From Saccharina japonica (Eukaryota > Sar > Phaeophyceae > Laminariales > Laminariaceae), in the NCBI GenBank assembly GCA_008828725.1, contig MEHQ01000877.1, positions 59,785 to 123,784 of the forward strand: 64,000 bases of DNA, in the 5' to 3' direction. The notes below the pieces were generated by a model. It was given only the letters and a program-made list of their open reading frames with translations. It ran no database searches and was not told the origin of the DNA. A program made the translations under genes and the position numbers. Within the stretch, counting starts at the first letter, position 1. Every line of letters starts with the position of its first letter. Of this stretch, positions 1-10,540 are shown piece after piece.

Positions 1-214
1 CAAGAGCTCTATAAAAACTAAAGCTCCAAGTCGAGGGTAGGTACCCAACGTAGAATCAGGACCGGACTTTTAGGTGACCAGTCTAGAGCACTGGAGAAAG
101 AGGGTGCATATAGCGCACCAGGAACGTGGTATGGTGGAATCTGGTTTTGAATTTCGGCGCCATTAAGCGCCGGCATTATGGGAGAAGAGATGTTTTGTCC
201 TAGATTCCCTGATT

Positions 215-460
215 GAGTAATCCCACGGTAGGGGTACCACTATTAGGCTCAATATTTTCTGACCGGTCGTGCTCCTCACGTGAGTAACCACCGGATACTC
301 TTATTATTTCACTGTAACATTTTGTTTTGGACTACCGCATTGGAAGGTTTGGTCGGGTTGCGCGAGCGAATGTTTCCGAAGTCATGGTTTGGGTGAGATA
401 TTGAGCTCCTCATGTTAGGAGCTCAGAAAATTCTGCTGCGCCCCTACCGTGGGATGACTC
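215..460. mobile_element. M4 MITE (sister of M1), complete-looking
   Basis: Terminal inverted repeats: GAGTAATCCCACGGTAGGGG at the left, and at the right the complement of GAGTCATCCCACGGTAGGGG. It has an internal GAGCTCCTC/GAGCTC hairpin near the right end, as in M1, and length 246 bp. It has no coding capacity. Target duplication is not evident. Confidence 0.7.
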
Positions 461-870
461 GGGGACGAACGGGGACGAGGGGTACACAAAACTGGATGGG
501 AAAGGGACGCATGCTGCAGTGGGGTGTACCCAAGGCGTTGGCTCTCCCCACTGGAAGAGCTGTATGCCTCAGATCCATAACTCCTGAGTCGATAAATATG
601 GAAACATAAGCTCCATGAGGTGAAGAACAACAGTACATCACAAGATGTCGGCGTATATCCTGTGGATGGGCTAAATATGGAGCGTATCGTAGTTGTAAAA
701 AACGAACGTGATACCCTACGGAGTTGGCGGAGTTAAGTTGCCTCAGTGGAAGTTCCCCGTCGGTTACGACTGCCCGGGCTCTCGAACGTGTCAGCAATAT
801 TTCGGGTCAAACAAACCGTCACCTCTACCACAGCATGGGCTGTGCAGAGGGGGGGAGGGGCACAGAGGGG
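461..870. other. Unassigned sequence
   Basis: I see no gene. Short ORFs on both strands overlap each other and have no recognisable motif. An M1-like end (GGGACGCATGCTGCAG) occurs near 507. Confidence 0.4.
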
Positions 871-1015
871 GGCGGGTGTACTCATGCCGTGCACGGCCGT
901 AGTCGTATGACCCATAGACCCTCGCATCCCTACAATGCCGGGACGGAGCACATTAGGTTTTCACCAACCATGCAGGCATTGCTCGCACCAACCGCGAAGC
1001 GCCGTGAGGGATTGG
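871..1015 (-). repeat. Dispersed repeat R6
   Basis: This is the reverse complement of 37430-37562, and a shorter copy lies at 22845-22935 (57227-57317 in copy B). All copies carry the conserved text GCATTGTAGGGATGCGAGGG and end in a run of C or G. No terminal repeats were seen, so it may be a fragment of a longer mobile element. Confidence 0.65.
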
Positions 1016-1363
1016 GCGAGTCGCATGAAGGGCGAGCTGCATCCTGCTAAGAACCGCCTCTGAGGCGGACTTGCATAAGGACGAAGGAGGCGCGTGTGAG
1101 TGTGGGGAAGCTTGAAAGCTGCCCCTGTCCGAGTAGTTCCTGCCTTTAGGCTTGAGCTGTAAGAGTAGCTCGACACGAATGGTGCTTTCACAGGGCACTT
1201 ACTCCGCCGCTACAGACTGGCGTTGTAACACACCAGGCGCATGGTGCCCGCGATTGGCTTCTGTCGTACTTGCTTCTTGATTCGCAAATACCTGGTACGG
1301 CACAGGGGAGCGTGTTTTTGTTCCGTGATGTGCGAAAGGAAGTCCGTCGACGGACTGCTTCGC

Positions 1364-1623
1364 GACGCAACATGCTACGATAGAGGTGCGCCATGATTTT
1401 TCTGCTGGGCTCCTCATTTGAGAAGCTCCATACCTCAATACCTGCAGAAGTCAACAAATGATTTTGGAGGAAAATAGGATTTCTACCCAATGAACAATCC
1501 CATGACCGGGAGTATTCTCTGGAAAATATTGCGACGGTTTTGGGTTAAGAAGCTCGATCGTTCCGAAAACGGTTCAGCCAAAAAAAGTGCTACATACCTC
1601 TGTCCTTGTGCCTTAGTAGACGC
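1364..1623 (+). mobile_element. M1 MITE, degenerate (in R1)
   Basis: Left end GACGCAACATGCTACGATAGAGG, shown here over its recognisable core CATGCTACGATAGAGG. The internal GGGCTCCTC hairpin and the GGTTAAGAAGCTCGATCG block are recognisable, but the right end is eroded. Confidence 0.65.
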
Positions 1624-1754
1624 TTACCAAGCACAGTCATACTTGGTGTACGGGGGTCCGGTACGCGGGATCGACGTGTGTGTGCTGTTGTTTGCCTCGG
1701 CTGTTTGTTATGTTTGGGTCTTGTTAGTTTACAGTGCATAGTGCATTGCACCAG

Positions 1755-1792
1755 GGGCGGCTATATAGCCACAGCATCGATGGCTGTGGTTT
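1755..1792. other. Overlapping palindromes
   Basis: GGCTATATAGCC is followed at once by a GCCACAGC...GCTGTGG hairpin. The same arrangement is kept in R2 at 3842-3878, so it predates the R1/R2 duplication. Function is unknown. Confidence 0.5.
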
Positions 1793-2288
1793 GCTGGGTA
1801 CGACACCGCCGTGATAAAACCGACGAAGGGATTTCTGGTGTTTGGCGATTAAAACAAATAGCCAGCACCCAGACGGGCCGGGTACTGTCGGCTGAAGTTT
1901 ACCTCAACAGGAGCTTGTCCTGTTTTTGTAAAATTATAATGGGCGTCTCCTTGTCGAACTGGGTCGAGGCTAGTGAAAGGCATTTATCCTTGCGGGTATT
2001 CCACAAGATACACGATGCATGGAGCATGTAACTGTAAGAGGTGGCGTGATCAGTCAACTCACAACTAGCTGCAATCAAACCCGCCGATGGGCACGGCGCA
2101 TGGCCTCTACTTCATTGCACTCACCCCCTCCGCCACCCAAACAACTTACCGCAGTTAGTTCGTAGCAAGCTCCTGAGAGTAAAATATTAACCAGTATTTC
2201 CCTCTGGGGTCAACACAATCGACCCTAAACGTTCGAAGCGAGTACCCGCCGTCTACGATACGAAATAAAAAACAACCATAGTACTTTT

Positions 2289-2481
2289 GATGCGTGCTAC
2301 GGTAGAGGTTCTCCATGGTGTTTCTGAGCTTCTCACTTGAAGAGCTCCGTACGTTACAGGAAAAATAGTTTTGGAGAAGAATGAAAGCACTTCCCGATGA
2401 GCAGCCCCATGACCTACCTGACTCTACGATAACAGCTGACGTATTTAAAATAATTTCATTTAATTATATATGACGATTGAA
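2289..2481 (+). mobile_element. M1 MITE, left part only (in R1)
   Basis: Left end GATGCGTGCTACGGTAGAGG and the GAGCTTCTCACTTGAAGAGC hairpin are present. The element stops where a truncated M2 begins (AGGGCCCATCTTAACGAAG at 2481), the same place where M2 interrupts other M1 copies. Confidence 0.65.
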
Positions 2482-2560
2482 GGGCCCATCTTAACGAAGA
2501 CAGCAAAAATTCAATTTGGAAAATAAAATCCTATTTGAATGTGATTTCGCAAAAAAAAAG
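2482..2560. mobile_element. M2 MITE, 5' fragment
   Basis: Begins GGGCCCATCTTAACGAAG and continues with the CAATTTGG block, then ends abruptly. No right terminal repeat is present. Confidence 0.55.
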
Positions 2561-2926
2561 TGGTTTGCGTCCTATGGGGAATAGTGAATTGCTCGTTCAA
2601 ATATTTATGAAATCGAAAAAACGCAGCATGCGTCACAGCGCCCAGGTNGCCGAAAGTGGATCAGGCCAGGTGAAATAAGAGGGGTGGGGGTACATTTCGG
2701 TGCTTCCGGCTCTTTGGCCGGGCATGACGCCGTGGATACTCCAGCATGCAAACGTGAGCGCGCCAGGTATTTATCATATCTCTGTGTGTGATTGTGTGAG
2801 CCACGTTATCAGTGGCCTTCGAAGCAAATTATGGAAGGTCTTGAGTGCCGTGTGTGGGTTGGGCATGGATTGCGCGAAAGTGATCCTTAGATGGGGTTGT
2901 ACATTGTTACAGTAGGGAGGTAGGCG
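2561..2926. other. Unassigned sequence with one ambiguous base
   Basis: No gene recognised. It contains the only N of the window (2648), between R1 and R2, where a collapsed repeat or a polished gap is possible. Confidence 0.5.
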
Positions 2927-3184
2927 TGTGTGAGGGTGGGGAAGCTTGGAAGCTGCCCCCGCCCGAGTAGTTGCTGCCTTTGGGCTTGAGCTGTAGGAGT
3001 AGCTCAACACGAATGGTGCTTTCACAGGGCACTTACTTCGCCGCTACAGGCTGGCGTTGCAACACACCTGGCGATTGGCTTCTGTCGTACTTGCTTCTTG
3101 ATTCGCAAATACCTGGTACGGCATAGGGGAGCGTGTTTTTGTTCCGTGATGAGCGAAAGGAAGTCCGTCGACGGACTGCTTCAC

Positions 3185-3437
3185 GACGCAATATGCTACG
3201 ATAGAGGCGCGCCATGTTTTTTCTGCTGGGCTCCTCAATGGAGAAGCTCCATACCTCAATACCTGCAGAAGTCAACAAATGATTTTGGAGGAAAATAGGA
3301 GTTCTACCCAATGAACAATCCCATCACCGGGAGTATTCTCTGGAAAATATTGCGACGGTTTTCGGTTAAGAAGCCCGATCGTTCCGAAAACGTTTCAGCC
3401 GAAAAAAGTGCCACATACCTCTGTCCCAGGACGCGTC
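3185..3437 (+). mobile_element. M1 MITE (in R2), orthologous to the one at 1364
   Basis: Left end GACGCAATATGCTACGATAGAGG core CTACGATAGAGG; right end near GGACGCGTC. The same insertion is present in R1, so it predates the R1/R2 duplication. Confidence 0.65.
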
Positions 3438-3523
3438 TTATGCCTTAATAGACGCTTCCCAAGCACAGTCATACTTGGTGTACGGGGGCCCGGTACGCGG
3501 GATCGACGTGTGTATGTGCCGTT

Positions 3524-3771
3524 GACGCATGCTACGATAGAGGTGTACCATGTTTTATTCTGAGCTCCTCACTTGAGGAGCGCCATACCTCACCCAAAAA
3601 ATGGTTTTGGAGGAAAATAAAAGTGCTGCCGGATGAGAAATCTCATGACCCAGGTATACTCAGAAACATTATTCGTCACAAAAACGAAAGTCCGACGAAT
3701 TTTGGTTAAGGAGCCCGATCTTTCATAAAACGATTCAGCCAAAAAGTGATACCTCTACCGTAGCACGCGTC
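3524..3771 (+). mobile_element. M1 MITE, intact reference copy (248 bp)
   Basis: Starts GACGCATGCTACGATAGAGG and ends CCTCTACCGTAGCACGCGTC, an almost perfect inverted pair. It has the internal hairpin GAGCTCCTCACTTGAGGAGC, the central GGTTAAGGAGCCCGATC, and CGTT on both sides as a 4-bp target duplication. The corresponding place in R1 (near 1690) has no insertion, so this copy arrived after R1 and R2 separated. No coding capacity. Confidence 0.9.
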
Positions 3772-4360
3772 CGTTCGCCTCGGGTGTTTGTTATGTTTGG
3801 GTCTTGTTAGTTTACAGTACATAGTGCATTGTACCAGGGGCGGCTATATAGCCACAGCATCGATGGCTGTGGCTTGCTGGGTGCGGCACCGCCGTGATAA
3901 AACCGACGAAGGGATTTCCGGTGTTTGGTGATTAAAACAAATGGCGAGCACCGAGGCGGGTCGGGTACTGTCGGCTGAAGTTTACCTCAACAGGAGCTTG
4001 TCCTGTTTTTTTTAAAATTATAATGGGCGTCTCCATGTCGGACTGGTCGAGGCTAGTGAAAGGCATTTATCCTTGCGGGTATTCCACACGATACACGATG
4101 CATGGAGCATGTAACTGTAAGAGGTGGCGTGATCAGTCAACTCACAACTAACTGCAATCAAACCCGCCGATGGGCATGGCGCATGGCCTGTACTTCATTG
4201 CACTCACCCCCTCCGCCACCCTACCAGTCAGTTCGTAGCAAGCTCCTGAGAGTAAACTATTACCCAGTATTTCCCTCTGGGGTCAACACAATCGACCCTA
4301 AACGTTCGAAGCGAGTGCTCCCCGTCTACTATATGAAAAAACAACAACCATAGTACTTTT

Positions 4361-4816
4361 GATGCATGCTACGGTAGAGGTTCTCAATGGGTTTTCTGAG
4401 CTTCTCACTTGAAGAGCCCCGTACGTCACAGGAAAAATAGTTTTGGAGAAGATTGAAAGTACTTCCCGATGAGCAACCCCATGACCTACCTGAGTCAACA
4501 ATAACAGCTGACGTATTCAAATTATTTTCATTTAATGAAATACGACGATTGCGAGTTAAGGGCCCATATTAACGAGTATAAAATAATTCAATTTGGGAAA
4601 AATAAAATATCAAATTCGCTTTTCATTGGTCAATACACGCACCAGCACCCCCCAAGATCCTAATCTTTGGTTCTGGTGCGCGTGTGGACCAATGAAAAAC
4701 GTTTTTTTTGGTTTTTCGTCACAAAAATGAAAGTCCGACGAATTCGGGTTAAGGAGCCCAATCGTTCAGAAAACGATTCAGCCAAAAAACGATATACCTC
4801 TATCGTAGCTCGCGTC
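4361..4816 (+). mobile_element. M1 MITE interrupted by a truncated M2
   Basis: Left end GATGCATGCTACGGTAGAGG and right end CCTCTATCGTAGCTCGCGTC. An M2 starts at 4560 after TTAA, loses its right end near 4715, and the M1 text then restarts with part of its centre repeated, so this nest has been rearranged. It forms the left edge of duplication copy A. Confidence 0.7.
4560..4715. mobile_element. M2 MITE, right end missing
   Basis: Begins GGGCCCATATTAACGAG after TAA and contains the inner inverted pair CATTGGTCA...TGACCAATG-like around CACGCACCAGCACC. The right terminal repeat is absent. Confidence 0.65.
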
Positions 4817-6303
4817 TTTGAAAAACCCTGAAACCCCTTCTTGAGCGATGGCCCTCCCTTGCGTACTTTTTCCTTCGCTTTCCACCGTCTTCCTGCTTGC
4901 ATCCGCACCCACACACGATTGTTTGTACACCTTCATACGAAACCATCGCAGCACCGGTCTTGCTCACATCTCTCTTTTATGCGCACGCTGTAGCCTTGAA
5001 ACAAAATCGTCTCCTCATGAAGCAACGTTGCTCTCGTCGGTCTGGACCCACGTCGGGTCGATGGCGGTGTCAAATTCCCATCGAGTTTATCGATAAACTA
5101 CTACGTAGTAGTGCGTATATTCACGTACGAGCGCTCGTCGGGAGTTTCCTGTTTTGTAGCTCGGGTCTGTAGCTGATTGTCACTTTGCTTGGCGCCTAAA
5201 GCCGATCCACCCAACCCGAACTCCAACAATATACCGAATCCTATGCCGTTGATCCCTGCTTGGATGGTAAGCCTCTAGGTTGTCTGGGCCGGTTTGCATG
5301 CTGTGCTTGTACAAATAACTAACCGCTTAAAATCGTCCCCTCCGCCTTGATGGCGGAGCGGCCATATATTTGTTTTCAGCTGTACGTCCGAACGAATCAC
5401 GAAACGTATAAAAAGCCCGTCAACACTATTTGTGTGTGTTGTCTTCATATTAAACCCGTTCTTTGTACCCAGCCACACCAGTACTCCCAGTGTCTTTCCT
5501 AATTCCTAATCCTAGAGAGGTACAAGTACTGTGGCCACAGACTGTGAAACAGAGAAAAACCAAAACAAAATAAACGCAAATTATTGCTATATGCTAGGCA
5601 AAACCCTTTATATGATCGGTCGCCACCCTAACTATTATACATTATAATGATATGATACAAGTACATTGATTCGGCAGGCTCGTGATACCTTTGTTTTTTT
5701 GTCCATCCCATTTATTATCTTCGATCTTCTTTTTTATTCCTCTCCTTAGTCGTAACTCAGATCCGGGGTCACCGAGTAGGCTCTTATCCTCCCTTCCCAC
5801 TACGGTTCTTGCCTTGCGTTTTCATTGTGAGAAAATTTCAACACTTTCTTCCGCTCGTCGACTTGCGTCGGATTCCGATACTGAGGCTTGCAATTGTGTT
5901 CGATCCGCATATGATATACACACCCGTAGCCAGTCACGGTGCGTAAAACGCTCCCTTTAGGAAGATTCACTATCCACACTTGACGAACACTGTGCTACAG
6001 GTAGACCTACACGGTAGCCCCCCCCCCGGCAGGATCGAAAAACTCTCATCGACCATTTGGTTGGCAAGGAGTGTGGGCCCCTTGTTAAACAGTGCTATGT
6101 ACGTAGCTTTGAACGAGAGGAGACGCGAGCACGCATACCGTGTGCATGCATGCATGTGCATGCATGCATGCATGCCAATACGTTGTGTGGAGTTCGGTGT
6201 CTGCGTGAAAACGTTCGTTCGGCAATCGCCTATGATCACATCCGACGAGCAGGCGGTTGCCCCTCTCCTCCCTCTTGAATACAGTTTTTGCCAGATGCTC
6301 ACG
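4817..6303. other. Gene-free 5' flank
   Basis: No gene recognised. The largest ORFs (4848-5172) change frame between the two duplication copies because of a 14-bp indel, which argues against coding. A TATAAAA stands at 5407, but nothing convincing follows it. A (TGCA)n tract lies at 6145-6175. Confidence 0.45.
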
Positions 6304-6553
6304 GACACGTGGTACGACAGAGGTAGCATTGTTTTTGGCTTACAAAGTTTCTGAATGACGGGGCCCTCCTTAATCCAAACTCGTCGGAATTTCATTTTTG
6401 TGTGGTCGTTGTATACTCCAGGCCGTGGCAACGTTCATCGAGTAGCACTTTCATTTTTGCCTCCAAAATCTGTTTGTAGGTGAGGTATCGAGCCTCTCAA
6501 GTGACCACCCTCAGAACCAAAAAGCATGGTGAACCTTTACCGCAGCATGCGTC
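6304..6553 (-). mobile_element. M1 MITE
   Basis: Ends GACACGTGGTACGACAGAGG and AGCATGCGTC; reverse orientation (TTGGC...CTGAATGACGGGG...CTTAATCC at the left). Copy B at 40708-40957. Confidence 0.75.
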
Positions 6554-7640
6554 TCCACCAAAGTATACTCATCTCGTAGGCTCATGAACATCATGGACAT
6601 CGCGCAGGCATCGTGCCCAGACGAGCTTGTGTGACGGGAGTTATCGTTTATTGAGAGGCGTTTCGTAGAGAGTCAAACCGTCGACGTAACGTTGGGGATC
6701 GCCGCGACAAGTGGATGCTGTTAGCGTATGGACGTTGAGATCCATAAGTATCTATTATGATGTGCAGTCACTACGCACTGATACGAGTATATGAGTATCT
6801 TAGTCTAGATATTCGGGTAATTGCAATATGCGGATAGATTACGAGTTTGTCTTACTCGTAGTGCGCCACATTGTATGTCCCAAGCATCTTCATCAGGAAC
6901 GATGCTGAGAACGTTGCTAGAACGTTACTATAACGTTGCAGAGAACATTACAGGGAACATTACCGACTACGGTAGAATGTAACTGTCCGTAGCATGGGCA
7001 TTGTACCGAGATGATCAGGTACAGGGATCCCCCACCTCGATCACTCTACTCTAATCCACTCTACTCCTCTTCCCTCTTCTCTCTTCTTCTCTTCTCGTCC
7101 TTTTCCATTGATCGCCCTGAGGTCAATCGTCTTTCCACTACGGCCAAATAAGCGCCTTTTAAAACCATGGCTTTTCTTCTTCTTCTCAAATGATCTTTAC
7201 AAACACTTCGGTGCCACCCCTGCCATCTCTCTCCACAGAGACAGAGCCTCGACACACGCGTCATTCTTTCAGATGCCGCGGCTGCTTCCACACCACGTAG
7301 TTGGGCAAGCAGATCTTCGCGATGCTACCCGCGTTCATATGTACATGCTGTGTGTGGGAAGGGCATGGTGCTGAAATCGGCGCCGTGTCCGAAGTGGTTT
7401 TACGATATGCTGACCTCGCGTTTAAAAGGTTTTTGTGGTGAGTGTGTTCTTCCGGTCCAATGTTCCACTTGCTTCGATGCACGGGCAACCCTTTATCGTG
7501 CGAGCGCCATGCCGAGCGTGCAACTCCTCGGGAGCTATGTCGCCCTTTGGGGCAAAGCCGGCTGTTATTCTGATTGGGTACATTGGATGGTGCGGCGGAT
7601 GCGTTGAACGACGCACGCGCCGACTTTCTCAGCTTCTCAA
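6554..7640. other. Gene-free stretch with short tandem motifs
   Basis: Five loose 11-12 bp repeats of GAACGTTGCTA/GAACATTAC type at 6909-6965. A 65-bp pyrimidine-rich tract occupies 7040-7105. Several ORFs up to 180 codons span this region and the next M1, but none shows a family motif. Copy B at 40958-42045. Confidence 0.45.
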
Positions 7641-7904
7641 GACGCATGCTACGGTAGAGGTGCACTATGGAGTTTCTGGCAGTAGTCGCTTGAGGGGCTC
7701 TGTGCCTCGTCCAAAAACGTACCAGATACATTATAGCAAAACAGAAGTGCTGCCTGATGGCTAACCCCCTAGCCTGAGTATAAATTGCAACATTCTGCAA
7801 CACAGAAATGTTAGTACGAGGAGTTTAGGCTGAGGGGCCCGGTCTGTCAGAAACATTTCAGCCAGAAAATGGTACATTAGTACCTCTGTATCGTAGCACG
7901 CGCC
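7641..7904 (+). mobile_element. M1 MITE with 4-bp target duplication TCAA
   Basis: Ends GACGCATGCTACGGTAGAGG and TATCGTAGCACGCGCC, flanked by TCAA on both sides (7637-7640, 7905-7908). Copy B at 42046-42309. Confidence 0.85.
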
Positions 7905-7916
7905 TCAAATGAGTAA

Positions 7917-8184
7917 GACGCGTTGTACGATAGAGGTACCGTACCGTTTGTTGGCTGAAATGGTTTCTGAATGATCGATCCCGTTAACCCCAAATTGTCG
8001 GTCTTTCTTTCTTTCTTGTGTAAAAGTATCGTTCATCTTATGGTTAGGCCGTGGTATTGCTCATCGGCTAGCACTTTTGTTTTCCTCCATAATCAGGTTT
8101 TTGGGCGACTTGCTATTATTATAGAGGTCTTTAGGTGAACACTCCAAGAAACCAACATGGTGCATCTCCTCCGTAGCAAGCGTC
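7917..8184 (-). mobile_element. M1 MITE, adjacent and inverted to the previous one
   Basis: Ends GACGCGTTGTACGATAGAGG and CTCCGTAGCAAGCGTC. It lies 12 bp after the previous copy in opposite orientation. Copy B at 42322-42589. Confidence 0.75.
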
Positions 8185-10015
8185 ACGTGATGAAATTGAG
8201 AAATGCCCCAAATCGCTCAGATGACAACATGTTGTACATAAAGTGATAAGCTTAACCCGCTGTGGGACCAACGTACTTCGAATGATGAGTATATTTTGGT
8301 TTCTGTACACCGTACGTAGTACGAAAATGTAATTGTCAAGGACCGTATACTCGATATTATATATGATCCTTGTTGGTAAGTCATCATTTTGTCGTCACTC
8401 GATAACACGGAGTAATTATCTGTAGTATACGTAGTTTATGTTCAAGAGTTGGACCCGCGGCATATCGAATCAGATCCAGTCAAGGTATGCAGGACGAGTC
8501 ATGCATCGTCGTACCTGGTGTGTACTACGTACATCATAAGTGGTTTAGTTGCTCAGAATCTAAGTGTGGGACAACATTCCCCCAAATAAACACATATAAT
8601 GTGGGATGATGGATCAGCTGTCGCGTGTGATTTGGTTGTTCTGTGGGGTACATTCTATATTACCGTATATAGACTGCGTACTTCGTACAAGATCGGTCAC
8701 GATTGTTGTTGCGTTGTCTGACGTAGGGTATTGTAGGAAGTACGTGTTGCTGTGTAGAGATTCAAGATCGTAGTGCATGTTGCGGTTTACGATCAGCAAG
8801 ATCGTCAAGGGAACAGGAGCGTTTGCACGCGCACTCTCTCACTCTTCTTTCGCTCATCATCAGCCTCGCTTTTGAGCACAAAAATTGATCAACATTAGTC
8901 TGGAGTCGCCAACACTATCTTCTCTTCTATTGAAGCGGTCATACAAGTTTGCCTCACAGCAACTTAATTAAGCGTTCACCCTCAAATTCAGGCTGTGTCT
9001 TGACTGATCATCAGCAAGCGAGTCTACAGCGTACACACCAGCTATGAGCTGGTACACACGCTGAATCCACATCGTTGTGACTCGACTGGTGTGGAGATTG
9101 CTCTATCGGAACTAGAGTAAGATTGCCGCACTTAAGTATACATGTAGACGCACATTGCGGCAGAATGAGACAATACAAGGAATATCGAAAACGCATAGAT
9201 GAAAACCAGAAATTCATACACAAACATTGAAGGGACGTATTATAGGATCAGACTGGATCATATGTAAAGATAATTACTCGTGTATAAGTACGAAGCATAT
9301 ACTTGCTTTGTTTCGATCTGGCGTTTGGTTGTAATCTTGGATTGATGTATATGGTCTCTGTCTCGGTAATGTTTTAGTGTTTTGCTTGTGGCTACGAGGA
9401 GAACATGTCTCCAGACCAAGGGCAAACATATCTAGGGGTAGTTGTTGATGAATTTCATAAACTACTGTAGTGCATGACTTGGGTCAGTGTGGATTGGTTA
9501 TTGTTTTGTAAAGGGGACGCTCGCTCAAGGGGGTATCTGACCGTACGTTCTTCGAGAGTCTATATACGAAGTATACGTAGATAAGGGTGGATGGATTTGT
9601 TTTCGATTTTGATGAAGGAGCGAGAATATTCCTGCGATAAAATAAATCTGTGTTCGAAACCCCATTTGATTATTTAGTAATTTTTTTTCTGCCTGGGCCT
9701 CTTGGTCGAGGTTCCTCTCCGTTCGACCGAGCAGAGTGGTTGATGTACGCGCTTGATCTAAAGATTAGTCAAACCAAGCCGCCATTCGACCGCTATATCT
9801 TTCCCTCAATACAAATGTATGTAGGGGTATGGGTTCATTGATTTAAATATTTTAGTGACTCGAGCTGCAGTAGTAGTGTGGATTACTTGTTTTCGATCAA
9901 GACTCATCCCACTAGATATATAGGGGTATCAGTTAGTTTTTACCTTCTGTGGCAATATTTTTGTGACTGGCTATTTGTTTACTCCTCTAGAGAGCAACTG
10001 CCGGTTCGTATGTAT
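8185..10015. other. Gene-free stretch
   Basis: AT-rich, with many short TACGTA-type palindromes (for example 8301-8318). I see no gene, RNA gene or element. Copy B at 42590-44421. Confidence 0.45.
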
Positions 10016-10267
10016 GACCCGTGCAACATTATAGGTAGCACGTTTTGCTGAAACGGTTTCTGAACGATCAGACTCCTCAACCCCAAATCGTCGTATTTTC
10101 ATTCCTTGTGTTGCAATATTATTCATTGCATACCTGCGAGTAGGCCACGGTATTTCTCATCGGGTAGCACTTCAGTTTCCCCCAAAATCGTGGTTCATGC
10201 GGAGTATGGAGCTCCTTAAGCGAGGAGCTCAGAAAAACCACCGTGCACCTCTATCGTAGCATGCGTC
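10016..10267 (-). mobile_element. M1 MITE
   Basis: Left end GACCCGTGCAACATTATAGG (eroded), right end CCTCTATCGTAGCATGCGTC, hairpin GAGCTCCTTAAGCGAGGAGC. Flanks GTAT/ATAT match at three of four bases. Copy B at 44422-44673. Confidence 0.75.
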
Positions 10268-10540
10268 ATATGATACTTTTACGAGTATATTGTTTTCTGG
10301 GTTAGCGCATATAGCGCATGTAGCGCATACAGTGCACACAGCGCATACATCGTATACAAATCTCGGTCGGGTTGTGCGAACAAACGTCTTCGAAGTTATC
10401 ATGTTTTCCGATAAGACATGTTGAGCTCCTCTCATGCGAGAAAACGGAATATAAGCCACCACCTCTATATTAAGGCGTTGCCCCACACGAGGGACACGAC
10501 GCCGGCCGGCCCCTGGTTGGCACATTAACTATCGCTTACG
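10268..10540. repeat. M4-like fragment with GCGCATA short repeats
   Basis: About five loose repeats of (T/A)GCGCATA at 10305-10352 are followed by text similar to the M4 interior at 350-430 (TCGGGTTG.GCGA.C, TTGAGCTCCTC). No complete ends. Copy B about 44674-44946. Confidence 0.5.

Larger units (their letters stand above)
1087..2560. repeat. Local tandem copy R1
   Basis: Matches 2927-4560 (R2) in the same orientation at roughly 90% identity by eye, for example the stretch around 1180-1200 against 3020-3040. It contains a degenerate M1 (about 1364-1623) and a 5' M1 half joined to a truncated M2 (2289-2560). It lacks the M1 present in R2 at 3524. No coding potential is recognised. Confidence 0.8.
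2927..4560. repeat. Local tandem copy R2
   Basis: Second copy of the R1 unit, with one extra intact M1 at 3524-3771. Both ends of the unit lie in or near transposon fragments. No coding potential recognised. Confidence 0.8.

Noticed and set aside
4848-5172. Pair of ORFs (82 and 91 codons) also present in copy B
   Set aside because: A 14-bp indel between copies changes the upstream frame and there is no recognised domain.
7261-7803. 180-codon minus-strand ORF
   Set aside because: It runs into the M1 element at 7641 and is split by a one-base indel in copy B (near 41840), so it is not under coding constraint.
9640-9700. Possible tRNA (GTTCGAAAC motif)
   Set aside because: No acceptor, D or anticodon stems could be paired around it.
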